From: Vandiemenella viatica
Lineage: Eukaryota; Arthropoda; Insecta; Orthoptera; Morabidae
Assembly: GCA_031002005.1 (NCBI GenBank)
Contig: CM061920.1
Location: 53,794,610-53,858,609, forward strand
DNA length: 64,000 nucleotides
Direction of reading: 5' to 3'
This document shows positions 44,181 to 54,794 of the stretch, piece by piece (position 1 is the stretch's first letter; every line of letters begins with the position of its first letter). The notes beneath the pieces are model-generated. The model was not told the DNA's origin. It made no database searches and saw nothing but the letters and a program-made list of their open reading frames with translations. Made by a program: the position numbers and the translations under genes.

Positions 44181-45969
44181 GAGACCGGATTATTTGCAAC
44201 ACAAAAAGCCATAAATATTAATGCAAACATGCATGAAAAATACTTAAAATATGCATAAAAAGTGTCAAAATATGCAACATTATATAATATAAAAATATTA
44301 ATTTTTAGATTTTTTATTTCAAAATCAGCATACAATTAGTAAGTAGTTGACTAACATATTTATAAATTCGATAATTGGCAATAATTTAACATTTTTTCTT
44401 ACTTTTGTAAATGTAAACAATCGGGTACTGTTCCAAATATTCAATAGTAAGATTATTACTTCCATCTCTCTAAATATTTTTATAAGTGGATATGGACCGT
44501 TCCTCATTCACTGATGTAACTGGGCAGTATTTGAAATTGGATGCTGTGTTAACAGTCATTGTGTCTAGAAGAAGTTCACCCGTCCCATTACTAAAACTAT
44601 TAGTTTGACACAAAGGTTCAGGTTGTTTAAAATCTTTTCAAACTTCACTTTAAGTTTACGCAGGAATACTTCTGCAATGCGCATCTTATTCATTAACTGA
44701 ACAGATTCAGTCAACGTTAAACCTTGAGTTTCATAGGCATATGGGAAAAACGAATGCTAATCACAGCTATGATTTTAATACTAGAATCGTTAAATGCTTC
44801 CTTGTACTGACAAACTGTCATAGCCTCTCCACTATCAAAGTCGTTTACTACACCTTTAATGGCCGAGAAATGTTCATTGTAAAACAGTAGGCCTACGGCT
44901 TCAACCCACGTCGCCCATCGAGTTACCACTGGTTCCGGAGGTAAAGGCACATTTGGCAATTTTTTTATGGATACTATTACGAGAACGTGCCTTAAGAAAC
45001 GCTTTCTTTGTTGACGATATCAGTTTATTTACATTTCCAAACGTGGGTCGTAGCTCTTCAGGATGTCGTCGTAGGCTTGCCCCCTTCAGTAATTATCTTT
45101 TTTAATTATTAAATTTATTCTATGCTAAGTATCGAATGCTATGTGCATCGGTGACTTGCGAGACCGACAATCGATTAGTAGTTCAGAGAGTGTGGAGTTG
45201 AGTCGTGCAGAGAACGTCTTGTGGTTATCATGCCTCTGGGTCTTGTTATAACTCGGTGTAAGTAGTGGCCGAAAATAATTAGCAAATGATTTGTATTGAA
45301 GTGTTTAGGTACCCGTGAGTTATTAATTACGGGCTACCGCGTCGGAAAAACGTTTCAATGACAGAAGGAAACTACGAGATTACGTGGTGGAGTGTTGGTG
45401 AACTGTGTTGGTATGAACAGCTATGTGAAAGTGATTGAATGTATTGCTTTTCACTCTTAAGAACTTGCATCTTCGGATTATAGTCACTACCAGTAAATTT
45501 ACTTGTATGTGTGTTAATTATTATTTTTCTATTGGTGGCCGGGTACATTTGTGCAGTACAAAAACTGTGAATAAATCTTTGGCTTGTGGTCTGCATACAC
45601 GAGGTGTTCTTTGAAGAAACTTTTCGTTATATATGTATTGATTTGTAACTTAGCTAACCTATGGTGGCGGCCGAGATTAATTAATGAAGTCTGATCGTCC
45701 TTCCATTAGGTGGTCTAAATATACAAACATTAAAATAGTAGGAAAGAAAAACTATTATCAATCCCGTACTTTCAATATGTTCTCCGACAAAGAGCTGTGC
45801 TGTTAGTGGGTTTTGCCGGCTACAACGTAAGATTTTATTTATTAACTACGTACACTACCGAAAAATATTTTAAATATAGCGAAAATACGCATCATCACTA
45901 TGTTTTAGGTAAAATATGCAATAACGGGTTAAAATGGACTTAATGTGCAAATGCATATAACCCGGTCTC
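44181..45969 (-). pseudogene. hAT-like transposon relic
   Basis: Inverted tips GAGACCGGATTATTTGCA and, in reverse complement, GAGACCGGGTTATATGCA lie at the two sides. AAATATGCA/ATGCATA motifs are scattered just inside both. The reverse strand at 44717-44959 encodes PLPPEPVVTRWATWVEAVGL and FYNEHFSAIKGVVNDF, a segment I associate with hAT-like transposases of insects. Just upstream, in another frame, lies STKKAFLKARSR. TTAGT flanks both sides (5 bp), which is short for hAT, so the superfamily is not certain. Confidence 0.5.
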
Positions 45970-46019
45970 TTAGTGTGGGTGACTGTGATGTGTTGAGTGT
46001 GTAGCCTCTTGTTTATGTT

Positions 46020-46215
46020 GTGCCTACTCTTCCAAAGGCCGCCAGGCTTAACGTCCCCATTCCACGGAACAATCCCCGTCAACTGTGTCGTATGCCCTCA
46101 CTCCATACGCACTGCGGAGAGGTTTGGGATTTAAACAGGGACTTTGCTGCACAACCTGGTGATCAGAAACTACCCTGCCGGCCACTCCTGATGATGGAAA
46201 CTTCGTCTATGATCC
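46020..46215 (-). repeat. SINE-C copy
   Basis: Reverse complement: GGATCATAGACGAAG, GGGTAGTTTCTGATCACC, GTCCCTGTTTAAATCCC, AGTGAGGGCATACGACAC, AGTTGACGGGG and GGGGACGTTAAGCCTGGCGG, matching 36780-36960. Confidence 0.6.
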
Positions 46216-46253
46216 ATCACGGTGTCGCAGCCCACCGACCTAACGTGGCGACC

Positions 46254-46298
46254 GTGAATGCCCAGTAATCGAGGAGTGAATGCCCAGTAATCGAGGAT
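46254..46298 (+). repeat. 22-bp tandem duplication
   Basis: GTGAATGCCCAGTAATCGAG plus GA occurs twice in a row with no change. Confidence 0.9.
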
Positions 46299-46403
46299 TT
46301 TTGTTGAGAGATGAAAATACTTAGGTTTTGCAGATATGGTTTAAAGTAACGGGAAATGTTTTCAAAATATTCGTATTGTCATATTTAACTATTATTATTA
46401 TTT

Positions 46404-46611
46404 TATTTTTTTTGCTTATGGTTTTATGACTCGTTGAGGTCACTAGAGGCGGGAAAGCACTGGGGACAAGAAATGGGAAGGTATTCGGTTATATCCTTTT
46501 GAAGGAATTCTCCCGGGATTCGGGAAACTATGGAAAACTGAGATCTGGATGGTCGGGCAGGGATTCGAACCAACGTCGGCCAGAGTGTCACCGCTCACCC
46601 AACACGCTCGA
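46404..46611 (-). repeat. SINE-A copy
   Basis: Reverse complement: CGAGCGTGTTGGGTGAGCGG, B box GGTTCGAATCCC, CATCCAGATCTCAGTTTTCC, ATCCCGGGAGAATTCCTTC and CCCGCCTCTAGTGACCTC, then an A-rich tail. Confidence 0.85.
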
Positions 46612-47221
46612 TTCAGTGACATTCACGAATGCAGGGAGATACTCCTCCCGCTAACGCATTCTGGTCTAAATGAGAGGACAGAGAAGGTCAGGGAAACGAG
46701 GCGTCGCACTGATTCTCTCTTGGGATTGTATCAGCACGCACAGTATTGCTGTAGCCCGTGTGGCCCTCGCCTACGCGACCGCCCAGTGTCAGTCACCCGC
46801 CGCCCACACCGCGCTGTCGCTGACGAATGCGCGGCCTCCCAGCTCCCGATATGTTGCGACACACAGCGCGCTGTCGAAACCTCGCCACGGCCTCAAGGCT
46901 AATTAGTGACCAGCATACTCGCTCATCAGAAAGTTATCATCATCTAGAGCTGCTTCCGGCTTCCCTATACTTCACTTGAGTAATTCTTGTCTGCGGGGGT
47001 GGGCATCCTAGTTCCAGTAGGCCGGAGTGACAGGGTGGCTAAGTCCAGTCCCACAGGGTATAGTGCCCACGGATACGAACGAAGTCTGAAACAGCAGTGT
47101 TCGGCAGAGAAGGAGGCCTTCATAATGGCGAAAATGGTGGATGGGGCCTCCCACCCTCTCCGGGAGTGAATTGGAAGTGAACACTACTGCCCTATGGCGA
47201 AAAGGGATCTTCAAAGGCTAA
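46612..47221. other. Unassigned sequence
   Basis: GC-rich at 46670-46900 with overlapping 117- and 78-codon chance frames. No domain or repeat recognised. Confidence 0.4.
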
Positions 47222-47458
47222 AGGCTCGTTCGCACTGGGTGAGTAATTTAGTCGAGTGGCGAGTGATTTAGTAACTAACCGTGTTTGAACAATGAAATTT
47301 AGTCGAATTGTTTGGTCGAGTAGTTTAGTCGAGTCGATCCGTTTTGTTCTATTAAACCGGGCGAGTAGCACCCCCCACCACGCTCCACTGCCCACCCGCT
47401 CATCGGCTAAACAAGTCTGAACCTATAGTTTTAGTAGAGTTCGTTAGCTGCTGCAAAA

Positions 47459-47580
47459 ATGTCGTTTCGCTGGAGCGATCAAACAATTTTAAAATTTGTT
47501 TCTAAATATGTAGAACATGAATGTTTGTAGAATATTAAGTCCCCGCACTAAAAAAACAAAGGAAGCAATCTGCACGCATG
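47459..47580 (+). pseudogene. MADF-domain accessory protein remnant
   Basis: Starting at the ATG the frame reads FRWSDQTILKFVSKYVEHEC, L, stop, NIKSPH, stop, KNK. This fits the MADF/Myb-SANT-like start (LWNIKSPHYK type) with the tryptophan and tyrosine codons turned into stops. PIF/Harbinger elements use such a second protein for DNA binding and import. Confidence 0.7.
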
Positions 47581-48079
47581 AATTTGGAAAATACAATAAA
47601 CATACTTGAGTTTGGTGAGAAGTAAATTGAAAATTAAAATCATCTCCTTAGTGCACAATTTTATTAATTATTTAATTACAATAACATCTAGATTATACAT
47701 TAAGATATTATTAGAAGTACTACCTAAAGCGATAAAAATCTTTTTAGAATTACCTACTCGCAGAAGTTACAAAAAAAAGTAGTCCAAAAATTTAGGCGCA
47801 GGCACTGAAACAGTTTACTCTCATTCAGTAAAATGATTCAGTTTACTGGATGCATCTCAATTAAACATTAAATCAATTCCTTTAATGTTTCATAGATTCC
47901 TTCACACTGTGATGAAATAGGAAATACCCGATTTTTCGAGTATTAATACGAGGTGTGCGTGTCCATAAACTACATCCGGTGGCAATAAAGTAGAGAACAG
48001 CCTGTAACTACGTAGTTGCCGACATTGCACTCCTTAAATAGATATCTTTACGCTGGATTTGCGATTGCATTTTCATTAA

Positions 48080-48310
48080 CACAACTTTTGGACATTCTCA
48101 AACTATTCGTAGGGATCTTCTAATTCCTTCAGAAGACAATTTGTATCTTCTTCTATTAACCCATTTTCGTACCCATTGCTTTTTTTTTTTTTTATTGCAT
48201 AAACTTCTTCATCCATTTCATCTAAAATAGCGCTTGACATAAGCTGTATCAGCTCATTCATTTGATTGCGATGCAGCCTGCTGGAACTATACCACGCTAC
48301 TTGTGTACTG
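48080..48310 (-). pseudogene. Harbinger transposase N-terminal remnant
   Basis: Reverse strand: MNELIQLMSSAILDEMDEEV, then in another frame QWVRKWVNRRRY (the conserved WVR.W..RR block), then in a third CLLKELEDPYE, stop, FENVQKLC. The order matches the N-terminus of HARBI1-like transposases; two frameshifts and a stop disable it. The catalytic part was deleted. Confidence 0.7.
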
Positions 48311-48611
48311 TACTCGACCGTAGTGCGAACGATTTCTGGTCAGTGGCGAGTAATTTAGTTACTAAATCACTCGCCACTCGACTAAATTACTAGCCCAGTG
48401 CAAACAAGCCTTAAGGGAGTAAACCCCGAAAGCGAATCCCCAACTGTGTTAGGCCTAGAAAGCCAACAATGCGAGAATGGACTGAGTGCTTTCAATTATA
48501 ATGGAACAAGCATCGGATTAACCTAAAAGTTATGAGTAACATAAAATGGCGAAGATTTTGCAATAAAGATTAATTTCGAATGATTAACTTTCAATATATT
48601 TCTGTATTATA

Positions 48612-49426
48612 CAGAGTGATTCCGTGATGATGTTACAAACTTTCAGCGATGATGGAGAAGAGTAAAAGTATCAATTTGAGCTAAGGTAACATGGTCCAGA
48701 AGCGATCGAGTTGAAAGTTACAAGAGAAAATCGTTCTGATACCTCTGACAGTGGAGTACACGTACAGTGTTTATCAGACACACACTAACCAGGTCCCACT
48801 TGTTATTCGTCAACGGATGTGCTTCCAACATGATGGAGCCCCACCCCACCTTGGACTGAGGGTTCGTGTACACCTGGATCAGACATTCACTGTAATGTGG
48901 GCAGGCAGAGAATGTCCTGTTCACCTGATCTCACCTCACTTGATTTCTTCTTGTGAGACATTGTGAACAGTCAGTCTTGTGTACGAGACGCCTGTTAAGA
49001 CTGAATAATCCTGCTGCCTGCGACACTGTTCAAACGACACAACTTTTTATGACGATGACATCCCTGCATTGACGCTGAGTAACATCATTTTTAACAACTG
49101 TTGTAAATGTAGCAGAGTGTGCAGGTAATGATATTCATTATAACTGTACCGTAGACTTAGAAAATTTAGTCTCTCTGATATCAAGTTACCTGCGCCGTTG
49201 CTAGTCCATCAACAAGGGAAATTATCTGAGGATATTGGTGAGTATTCGGTATTAGTTCTGTACGTCATGATCAGGGTTCAGCCCTTAGTTTGAGCGCTAC
49301 GCGAGGCTAAGGCAGAATAATTTTTGCTCATAAGACGGTGGTTTCCGGACCAGGGTCCCTTAACTCAAATTGATATATTTACTCTTCTCCCCTGAAAGTC
49401 TGTAACATCATCACGGAATCACCCTG
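48612..49426 (+). mobile_element. Deleted mariner-like element (815 bp)
   Basis: TA flanks both sides (48610-48611, 49427-49428). The inverted ends of about 95 bp start CAGAGTGATTCCGTGATGAT and CAGGGTGATTCCGTGATGAT. The transposase is reduced to the second catalytic block, MCFQHDGAPPHLGLRVRVHL at 48816-48880, followed by a decayed WAGRECPVHLISPHLISS where a WIGRGGPVPWPARSPD-type motif is expected, and a later VYETPVKTE. It belongs to the same superfamily as the 21478 element but a different family. Confidence 0.85.
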
Positions 49427-49754
49427 TAAAATACAGAATTATATTAAAAGTTAATAATTTAAAATTAAGCTCGAGTTGGACGAATGGTCTTATCGAAATG
49501 CTATAGATATAAATACTAAATTTAAAAAAATAATATATAAAAATTTGATTTTTGCTAATTGTCGATGTTGTTTTCGTTCCGTAGGAACGATTTCTGGCAC
49601 TAACTTTCCGCAGTAACTACGAATCAGTAAACCAAGTGACATTCTTAGTAGGGGGAGCATTTTATGGTAATAGTTTTGAGACCATGTAGCATTGTTATAC
49701 CACTATCAAGCTAACATAAATTAATATAAACGCACATTAAGTCGAGTTGTTCTT
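49427..49754. other. Unassigned AT-rich sequence
   Basis: Nothing recognised. Confidence 0.4.
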
Positions 49755-49890
49755 GACCGAGCGTGGTGGATGAGCGGCAATGCTGTGACCTCACATTCTG
49801 GAGGACGCAGGTTCAAATCCCTGTCAGCTATCCAGATTTCTGTTTTTCATGGTTTTCCGAAACGATTTAAGGCGAACGCCTGGATGGTTA
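49755..49890 (+). repeat. SINE-A 5' half
   Basis: ACCGAGCGTGGTGGATGAGC head, B box GTTCAAATCCC, CCAGATTTCTG body; it stops at CGCCTGGATGGTTA where the next copy starts. Confidence 0.8.
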
Positions 49891-49891
49891 C

Positions 49892-50130
49892 ACCGAGCGT
49901 GGTGGGTGAGCGGTTAAAGCTCTGGCCTCGCATTCGGGAGGATGCGGTTTCGAATCCCCGTCCGGGTATCCAGATTTGAGTTTTTCATGGTTTCCCCAAA
50001 TCACTCCAGGCGAATGCCGGGATGCTTCCTTCAAAAAGGCCATGGTCGAATTCCTTCCCGTGTCTTGTCCCCAGTCCTATCCCGCCTCTAAAGACCTCGA
50101 CGTCGACGAGGCGTAAACCTAAAAAAAATA
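49892..50130 (+). repeat. SINE-A copy, near consensus
   Basis: ACCGAGCGTGGTGGGTGAGC, B box TTTCGAATCCCC, CAGATTTGAGTTTTTCATGG, CCAAATCACTCCAGG, CCTCTAAAGACCTCGACGTC, GACGAGGCGTAAA and a short A-rich tail. It abuts the truncated copy, so it either inserted into it or the two derive from a tandem transcript. Confidence 0.9.
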
Positions 50131-50946
50131 AACATAAAGTGTGCATGATTACTTTAAAAGGGTAAAGCAGATTTTTCTTCCTTTCCTTATCCTTCACTCC
50201 TTTCCCACTGTAGTGATGTCGACGGCGAAAAGGAGTAAGGCCATTGAGAAAAGAATCTGCTCCCGAGCTTCGTAAAATCCAGGATGTAAAGTGTTCTAAA
50301 GAATCAGATGATGCGAGAATCTACATGCAGTACTCGCACTAAGCAAACTGAGAGAAATTCAATACCTCTTAGAGGTTTGTAATATAAATTTTTAGCTAAA
50401 CTCATACTGAGAGATAATTTTGTAGTATTTTGATTGTATTGATGTTATTGTAATTATTTTTCTATGTTAAACAGCTAACTTTTGGTTTCTCGTTGAGAAA
50501 TGCATCCGATCAAATGGCTATGTGCGTCGGTTGATATTTCAGACCAACGTTTCTCGACCCTTCTTAACTCGAGGACCAGTAATTTGACAAAAATAGTGCT
50601 GTGGACCACTAGCTTATATTTTCATATTTTTTTTACTTATATGTATATTTTTAACATTCGGGTCATATAAATCTAAAAACATATTCTGAATTCGTACCAC
50701 AACATAGTTATGAAATTTGGAAATGAACTTTTAGTAGTTAATTACATATTGACCAGACTCTTAATATTTAGCAACCAAACGAAACATAATGTTACTGCAG
50801 GCTGCTACTCCACAGACGTACACGTGAAAATAAAATGAAAGAAGCAAGATCTGAGACTTTTTGTTTCGTTTACCGACGTTCATTACACTCTCCAGAAACG
50901 GTCATTAACATAATTCTTAAACAAACGGCGCTCTTTTTGATGCCAT
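50131..50946. other. Unassigned AT-rich sequence
   Basis: No gene. The stretch at about 50540-50600 is not related to the other repeats in the window as far as I can see. Confidence 0.4.
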
Positions 50947-51338
50947 GGGAACGTTCATAAACTACGTAGGTCCATTTTGGCCTTCTGTAAACACCCTCTC
51001 TCCCCCGCGCATCCCGATATGGCTTTTGCGTCTACCTTCCCCCACCCCCAGCCCCCTCGCGAGCACGTAACTTTTTTTCCTATTGATTCCAGAAGACTTT
51101 TGTATTTTTTTATCTTGTCAGACTATCGTTAATTACATACGGAGGTAATTAAATGACGGAAATAAATAGTCATATGCCGTTGTGTGTTCTGTACTTTAAC
51201 TATGACAAATAATATGAATGAAAAGCTACGTGGCTTGGCTTGGAAACCCCACCTCGCCGCAAGTAGCCCGGTGTAGCTTTCCAGCCGAGCCAACCCATCC
51301 CCTCATAACCCGAGTCGCGTAGTTAATGGACGCTCCCT
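50947..51338. mobile_element. Possible MITE related to 5200-5574
   Basis: The left tip GGGAACGTTCATAAACTACG and the reverse complement of the right tip, GGGAGCGTCCATTAACTACG, are inverted at 17 of 20 positions and resemble the GTCCATTAATTACG ends of the family at 5200 and 8513. A pyrimidine-rich stretch follows the left tip. The target duplication is unclear. Confidence 0.45.
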
Positions 51339-51744
51339 CACCAATAACTGATAAGACTATCGTGGGAACAACGCTGTCCCGGAAATATACGATTTTTTAC
51401 AGGTCACTAAAATATTGGTGTCTTTTAAAAAAGATGGGATTGTAGTTCATACTCGATTATAGCATTATGCAGCAGGAATATGGTATGTAAATTAATAATA
51501 ATCTGCCTGTGCACTCCTGAAACCAGCTTAGCGGACAACAGGTTGAGTAACACTGTTGTAGACTATACATACAAAGTTTAGCTAGACATAGTTCTTGACA
51601 ATATAATATCTTGAGCACCATTCTGTGTATTAACAAGGTTATCTTCCATTTTGGTCCAAGCAGTTAAAATGGCGAATCAGACACACGTGCTGAATCGGGA
51701 CCGATCCTGGTATCCATATTTGTGTGGTTTTTCGTTGTTGGCGT
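51339..51744. other. Unassigned sequence
   Basis: Nothing recognised. Confidence 0.4.
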
Positions 51745-52680
51745 ATTTTTTTTTTTTTTTCCAGTCATCAGTCTTTTGACTGGTTTGATGCAATCCGCCA
51801 TCCCTTCCTATTTTGTGCTAACCTTTTCATCTCTACATATCCCTTACAAAGCACGTCTTCAATTGTCTGATTCATATATTCTAATCTCTGTCTTCCTCTA
51901 CAGTTCTTACCTTCGACTGTTCCCTCCACTAACAAATTAACCAATCCAGATTCTGGATTCCAGAATGTCTCAAAATATGACCTACCAACCTGTCTCTTCT
52001 TTCTGTAAGCTTCTTCCACAAACTTCTTTCCTCACACATTATTTCCAAAACTCGTTCATTTCGTACTTTGTCTGTCCATTTAATTTTCAACATTCTTCTG
52101 TAGCACCACATTTCAAATGCTTCAATTTTCTTTCTTTCTTTCTGGTATTCCTAAAGTCCATGTTTCGCTACCATAAATTGCTGTGCTCCACACGAAGAGT
52201 TTTAAAAATTTCTTTCTGATTCGTAGATCAATATTTGAAACTAAAAGATTTCTTTCTTTCATGAAGGCTCTTTTCGCTAGTGCTATTCTGCTTTTAACAT
52301 CATTCTTGCTTCGGTCATCGGTTGTAATTTTGCTTCACAAGTAGCAGAATTCACTTACTTCTCATATTGCATCCGATCCTATCTTTATATTTAATCTACT
52401 GTGATTGGTATCATTTCTGCTACATTTCATTACTTTAGTCTTGCTTTGATTTATATTCAGTCCAAAATCTTCCTTCAGTATTTTGTTTACGATACTCAGT
52501 AACTCCTCAATATCCTCAGCTCGTTTTTGCTAACTAGAACAATGTCATCAGCAAATCGTAGCATACTGATTTTTTCTCCCTGAACACTTATACCACTTGA
52601 AAATTTTTCACACAAATGTAAAAAAAAGCTCCAGATGATGGATTGTGGTATTCCTGTGCAGTCTCCGTTCACGGCAATGG
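51745..52680 (-). pseudogene. LINE-K reverse transcriptase, 3' half
   Basis: Reverse strand, in several frames: GISVQGEKISMLRFADDIVL with the catalytic FADD (about 52555), ELLSIVNKILKEDFGLNINQ, MWCYRRMLKIKWTDKVRNER, WKKLTERRDRLVGHILRHSG, LVEGTVEGKNCRGRQRLEYM and MKRLAQNRKGW. The 3' end GACTGATGACTGG precedes an A run (51749-51761 on the forward strand as T). It extends further 5' than the other two copies but is more broken. Confidence 0.85.
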
Positions 52681-53364
52681 CAGTCCCGCCTTGCTCCCTC
52701 CTTCAGTCGGTTCAGCCGATACGTCTCCACAGTTCCGACAGGATTTACTTTGCTTTCTTGCCAAATGCTATGACATTTTCTCTTTCAAAGTGTCATAGTT
52801 TTTGGTGACCTTACTTTTATCCGTCTCGAAATGTTCTTAAGTTGTCCGCCATAATGTATTTTATAACCGGCCAGTGTGGCTCGGTGTGCTTATGCACCGC
52901 ACACTGGACCGGGAAGGTACAACGCTACCGGGCACGAGACCTCCCCCCCCCCCCAACCCCGCGCACACGCCCTCTGCAGCTGTGAGGACGAATGTAGGGA
53001 CTGTTCCCATCTCCACCTCATAAACCACGCTGTTCACTTACTCTTATCACACACAGAGCATAGTTACGCTCTTCATAGACAGATGGCATCACTTCACTTT
53101 CTCGATTAGTACGCAGTATCGCCTGGCAGTAGGTACAAAATGCTTGGTGTCAGCAAGGGCGTAGGGCCGTGAAACTAAAGACACAAATTTGATCCCGCCA
53201 ACGACGAGTAAAACTCGGCAAAAGCAGCTGATCCCAAAATGTTAGTAAAAACTTGATGATGATGAAGAAGGAGTGTATCTCATACGAAACAATATCATTT
53301 GAGCTCGAGTCACAAGACAAACGAACTGCATGTACTAAGATCACCCATAGTGCACTTATTTTCC
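52681..53364. other. Unassigned sequence with a small hairpin
   Basis: CCAGTGTG ... CACACTGG around 52870-52906 is a nested inverted pair. A run of 12 C follows at about 52945-52956. No gene recognised. Confidence 0.4.
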
Positions 53365-54794
53365 GTTTCGTTACATCTACATCTGTATCTATAGTCTGCA
53401 ATTCACAAATCCTAATTCTGTGCATTCCAATCCCGAACAGAACGCGGAAAGAATGAATACATAAAAGCATCAGCACGGCATCTTATTTCTCTAATCTCAT
53501 CCCTCCTGTCATTGCGACCTAAATAGGTTAGCGGAAGAAGTATTCCATTGCACTAGTAAATTAAAGAAATTCGCATATTCTTCAATAAATTCTAACGAAA
53601 ATGACGTCGTCTATCTGCCAAACAATCCCAGCCCAATCTAGGTATCAACTCTGAGACACTTTCGTAACGGCTGTAACTAGCAGTCACGAATCGAGCGACT
53701 CTCTTCTGTACTTTCTCTAACGTTTCAATCAATCCCTTGCGATACGGATCCCAAACTCCACAACAGTAATCCAAATGCGGAAGCACTAGTGTCTTGTATG
53801 CTATTTCCTTCGTATGAGCATTACAATTTCTCAAAATACGAACTATGAATCGTTTTTTAGAATTAGCTTTGCCTACGACGTAAGTTATGTGCAAGTCCCA
53901 TTTCATGTTGCTTTGCACTGTTACGCCTAGATACTTAAGGGAATCCACCGTGTCAACAACTGAATTGTTAACTTTGTACTCGTGAGCAAACAGGGTCTTT
54001 TTATTACTTATTTGCATTGCCTTTCACTTTTTGCAGTTAAGTGTAAGCTGCCATTTATGGCACGATTCCGAAATAACATCCAGATCGCGCTGAATTTCTA
54101 GGCAATCGTCAGAGCACCTCACTTCCTATAGATAAGTTCACCACCAACAAACAATCGCATCTTGCAATTAACGTTGTCACCGAGATCATTTATAAAATTA
54201 GAAATTCCTTGAGGAACGTCCGAAGTAACATCTAGCTTAGAAGAGGCTTCCCCGTCAACATCGACACACTGACCGACCAGTTAGAAAATCGTGTATCCAT
54301 TCAAAAATCTGATCCGATATACCATATGCTCGAATCTTCGCCAAAAATGGGTTGTGTTGTACAGAGTCAAAAGCTTTCTTAAAATCCAAGAAAATTGCAT
54401 CAACTCGAGAACCTGCGATGATAACTTTCATTACGTCATGCGAAAGTAGGCCCAGTTGTGTTTCACACGATCGGTTCTTTCGAAATCCGTGTTGGTATGC
54501 TGTAGGTAACTCGTTTTCATCTAGAAACTTCATAATGTTAGAGCATATTACATGCTCCAGAATTCTACCGCAAACAGATGTTAGAGATATGGGTCGATAA
54601 TTCCTAGGATCTCTCCGATCTCCTTTCTTGTAAACAGGAATCACTATTTCCCAGTCAGAAGGTAGTTTTCTTTCTTCTAAAGATTTAAGGAATATATCTG
54701 ACAGAAATAGTTCTATTTCTTCCGCATATTCTGAAAATACTCTTACTGGTATACCATCGGGACCCGGCGCTTTACTCCACTTCAGGTGCTTTAA
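53365..54794 (-). pseudogene. CR1-like LINE reverse transcriptase, main part
   Basis: Reverse strand from 54794: LKHLKWSKAPGPDGIPV, VIPVYKKGDRRDPRNYRPIS, ILEHVICSNIMKFLDENELP, YQHGFRKNRSCETQL, VDAIFLDFKKAFDSVQHN (catalytic aspartate) and a DFLTGRS motif. A frameshift and deletion then leave VTSDVPQGISNFINDLGDN and CKMRLFVGGELIY, where the second catalytic motif (A/FADD) should be. The C-terminus follows: DSLKYLGVTVQSNMKWDLHI, KTLVLPHLDYCCGVWDP and ARFVTASYSRYESVSELIPR. A GATGTA-rich 3' tail ends at about 53365. The N-terminal part continues at 56814, beyond the Helitron. Confidence 0.87.

Larger units (their letters stand above)
47222..48411. mobile_element. Deleted PIF/Harbinger element (1190 bp)
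   Basis: TAA is duplicated at 47219-47221 and 48412-48414. The inverted ends run about 60 bp: AGGCTCGTTCGCACTGGG at the left, and in reverse complement AGGCTTGTTTGCACTGGG at the right, both followed by AGTAATTTAGTCGAGTGGCG and AGTGATTTAGTAACTAA. The interior holds remnants of both genes expected for this superfamily, an accessory DNA-binding protein on the forward strand and the transposase on the reverse strand. Confidence 0.92.

Noticed and set aside
46670..46906. Overlapping 117- and 78-codon frames
   Set aside because: Two frames of the same GC-rich stretch with no domain and partly inside a SINE.
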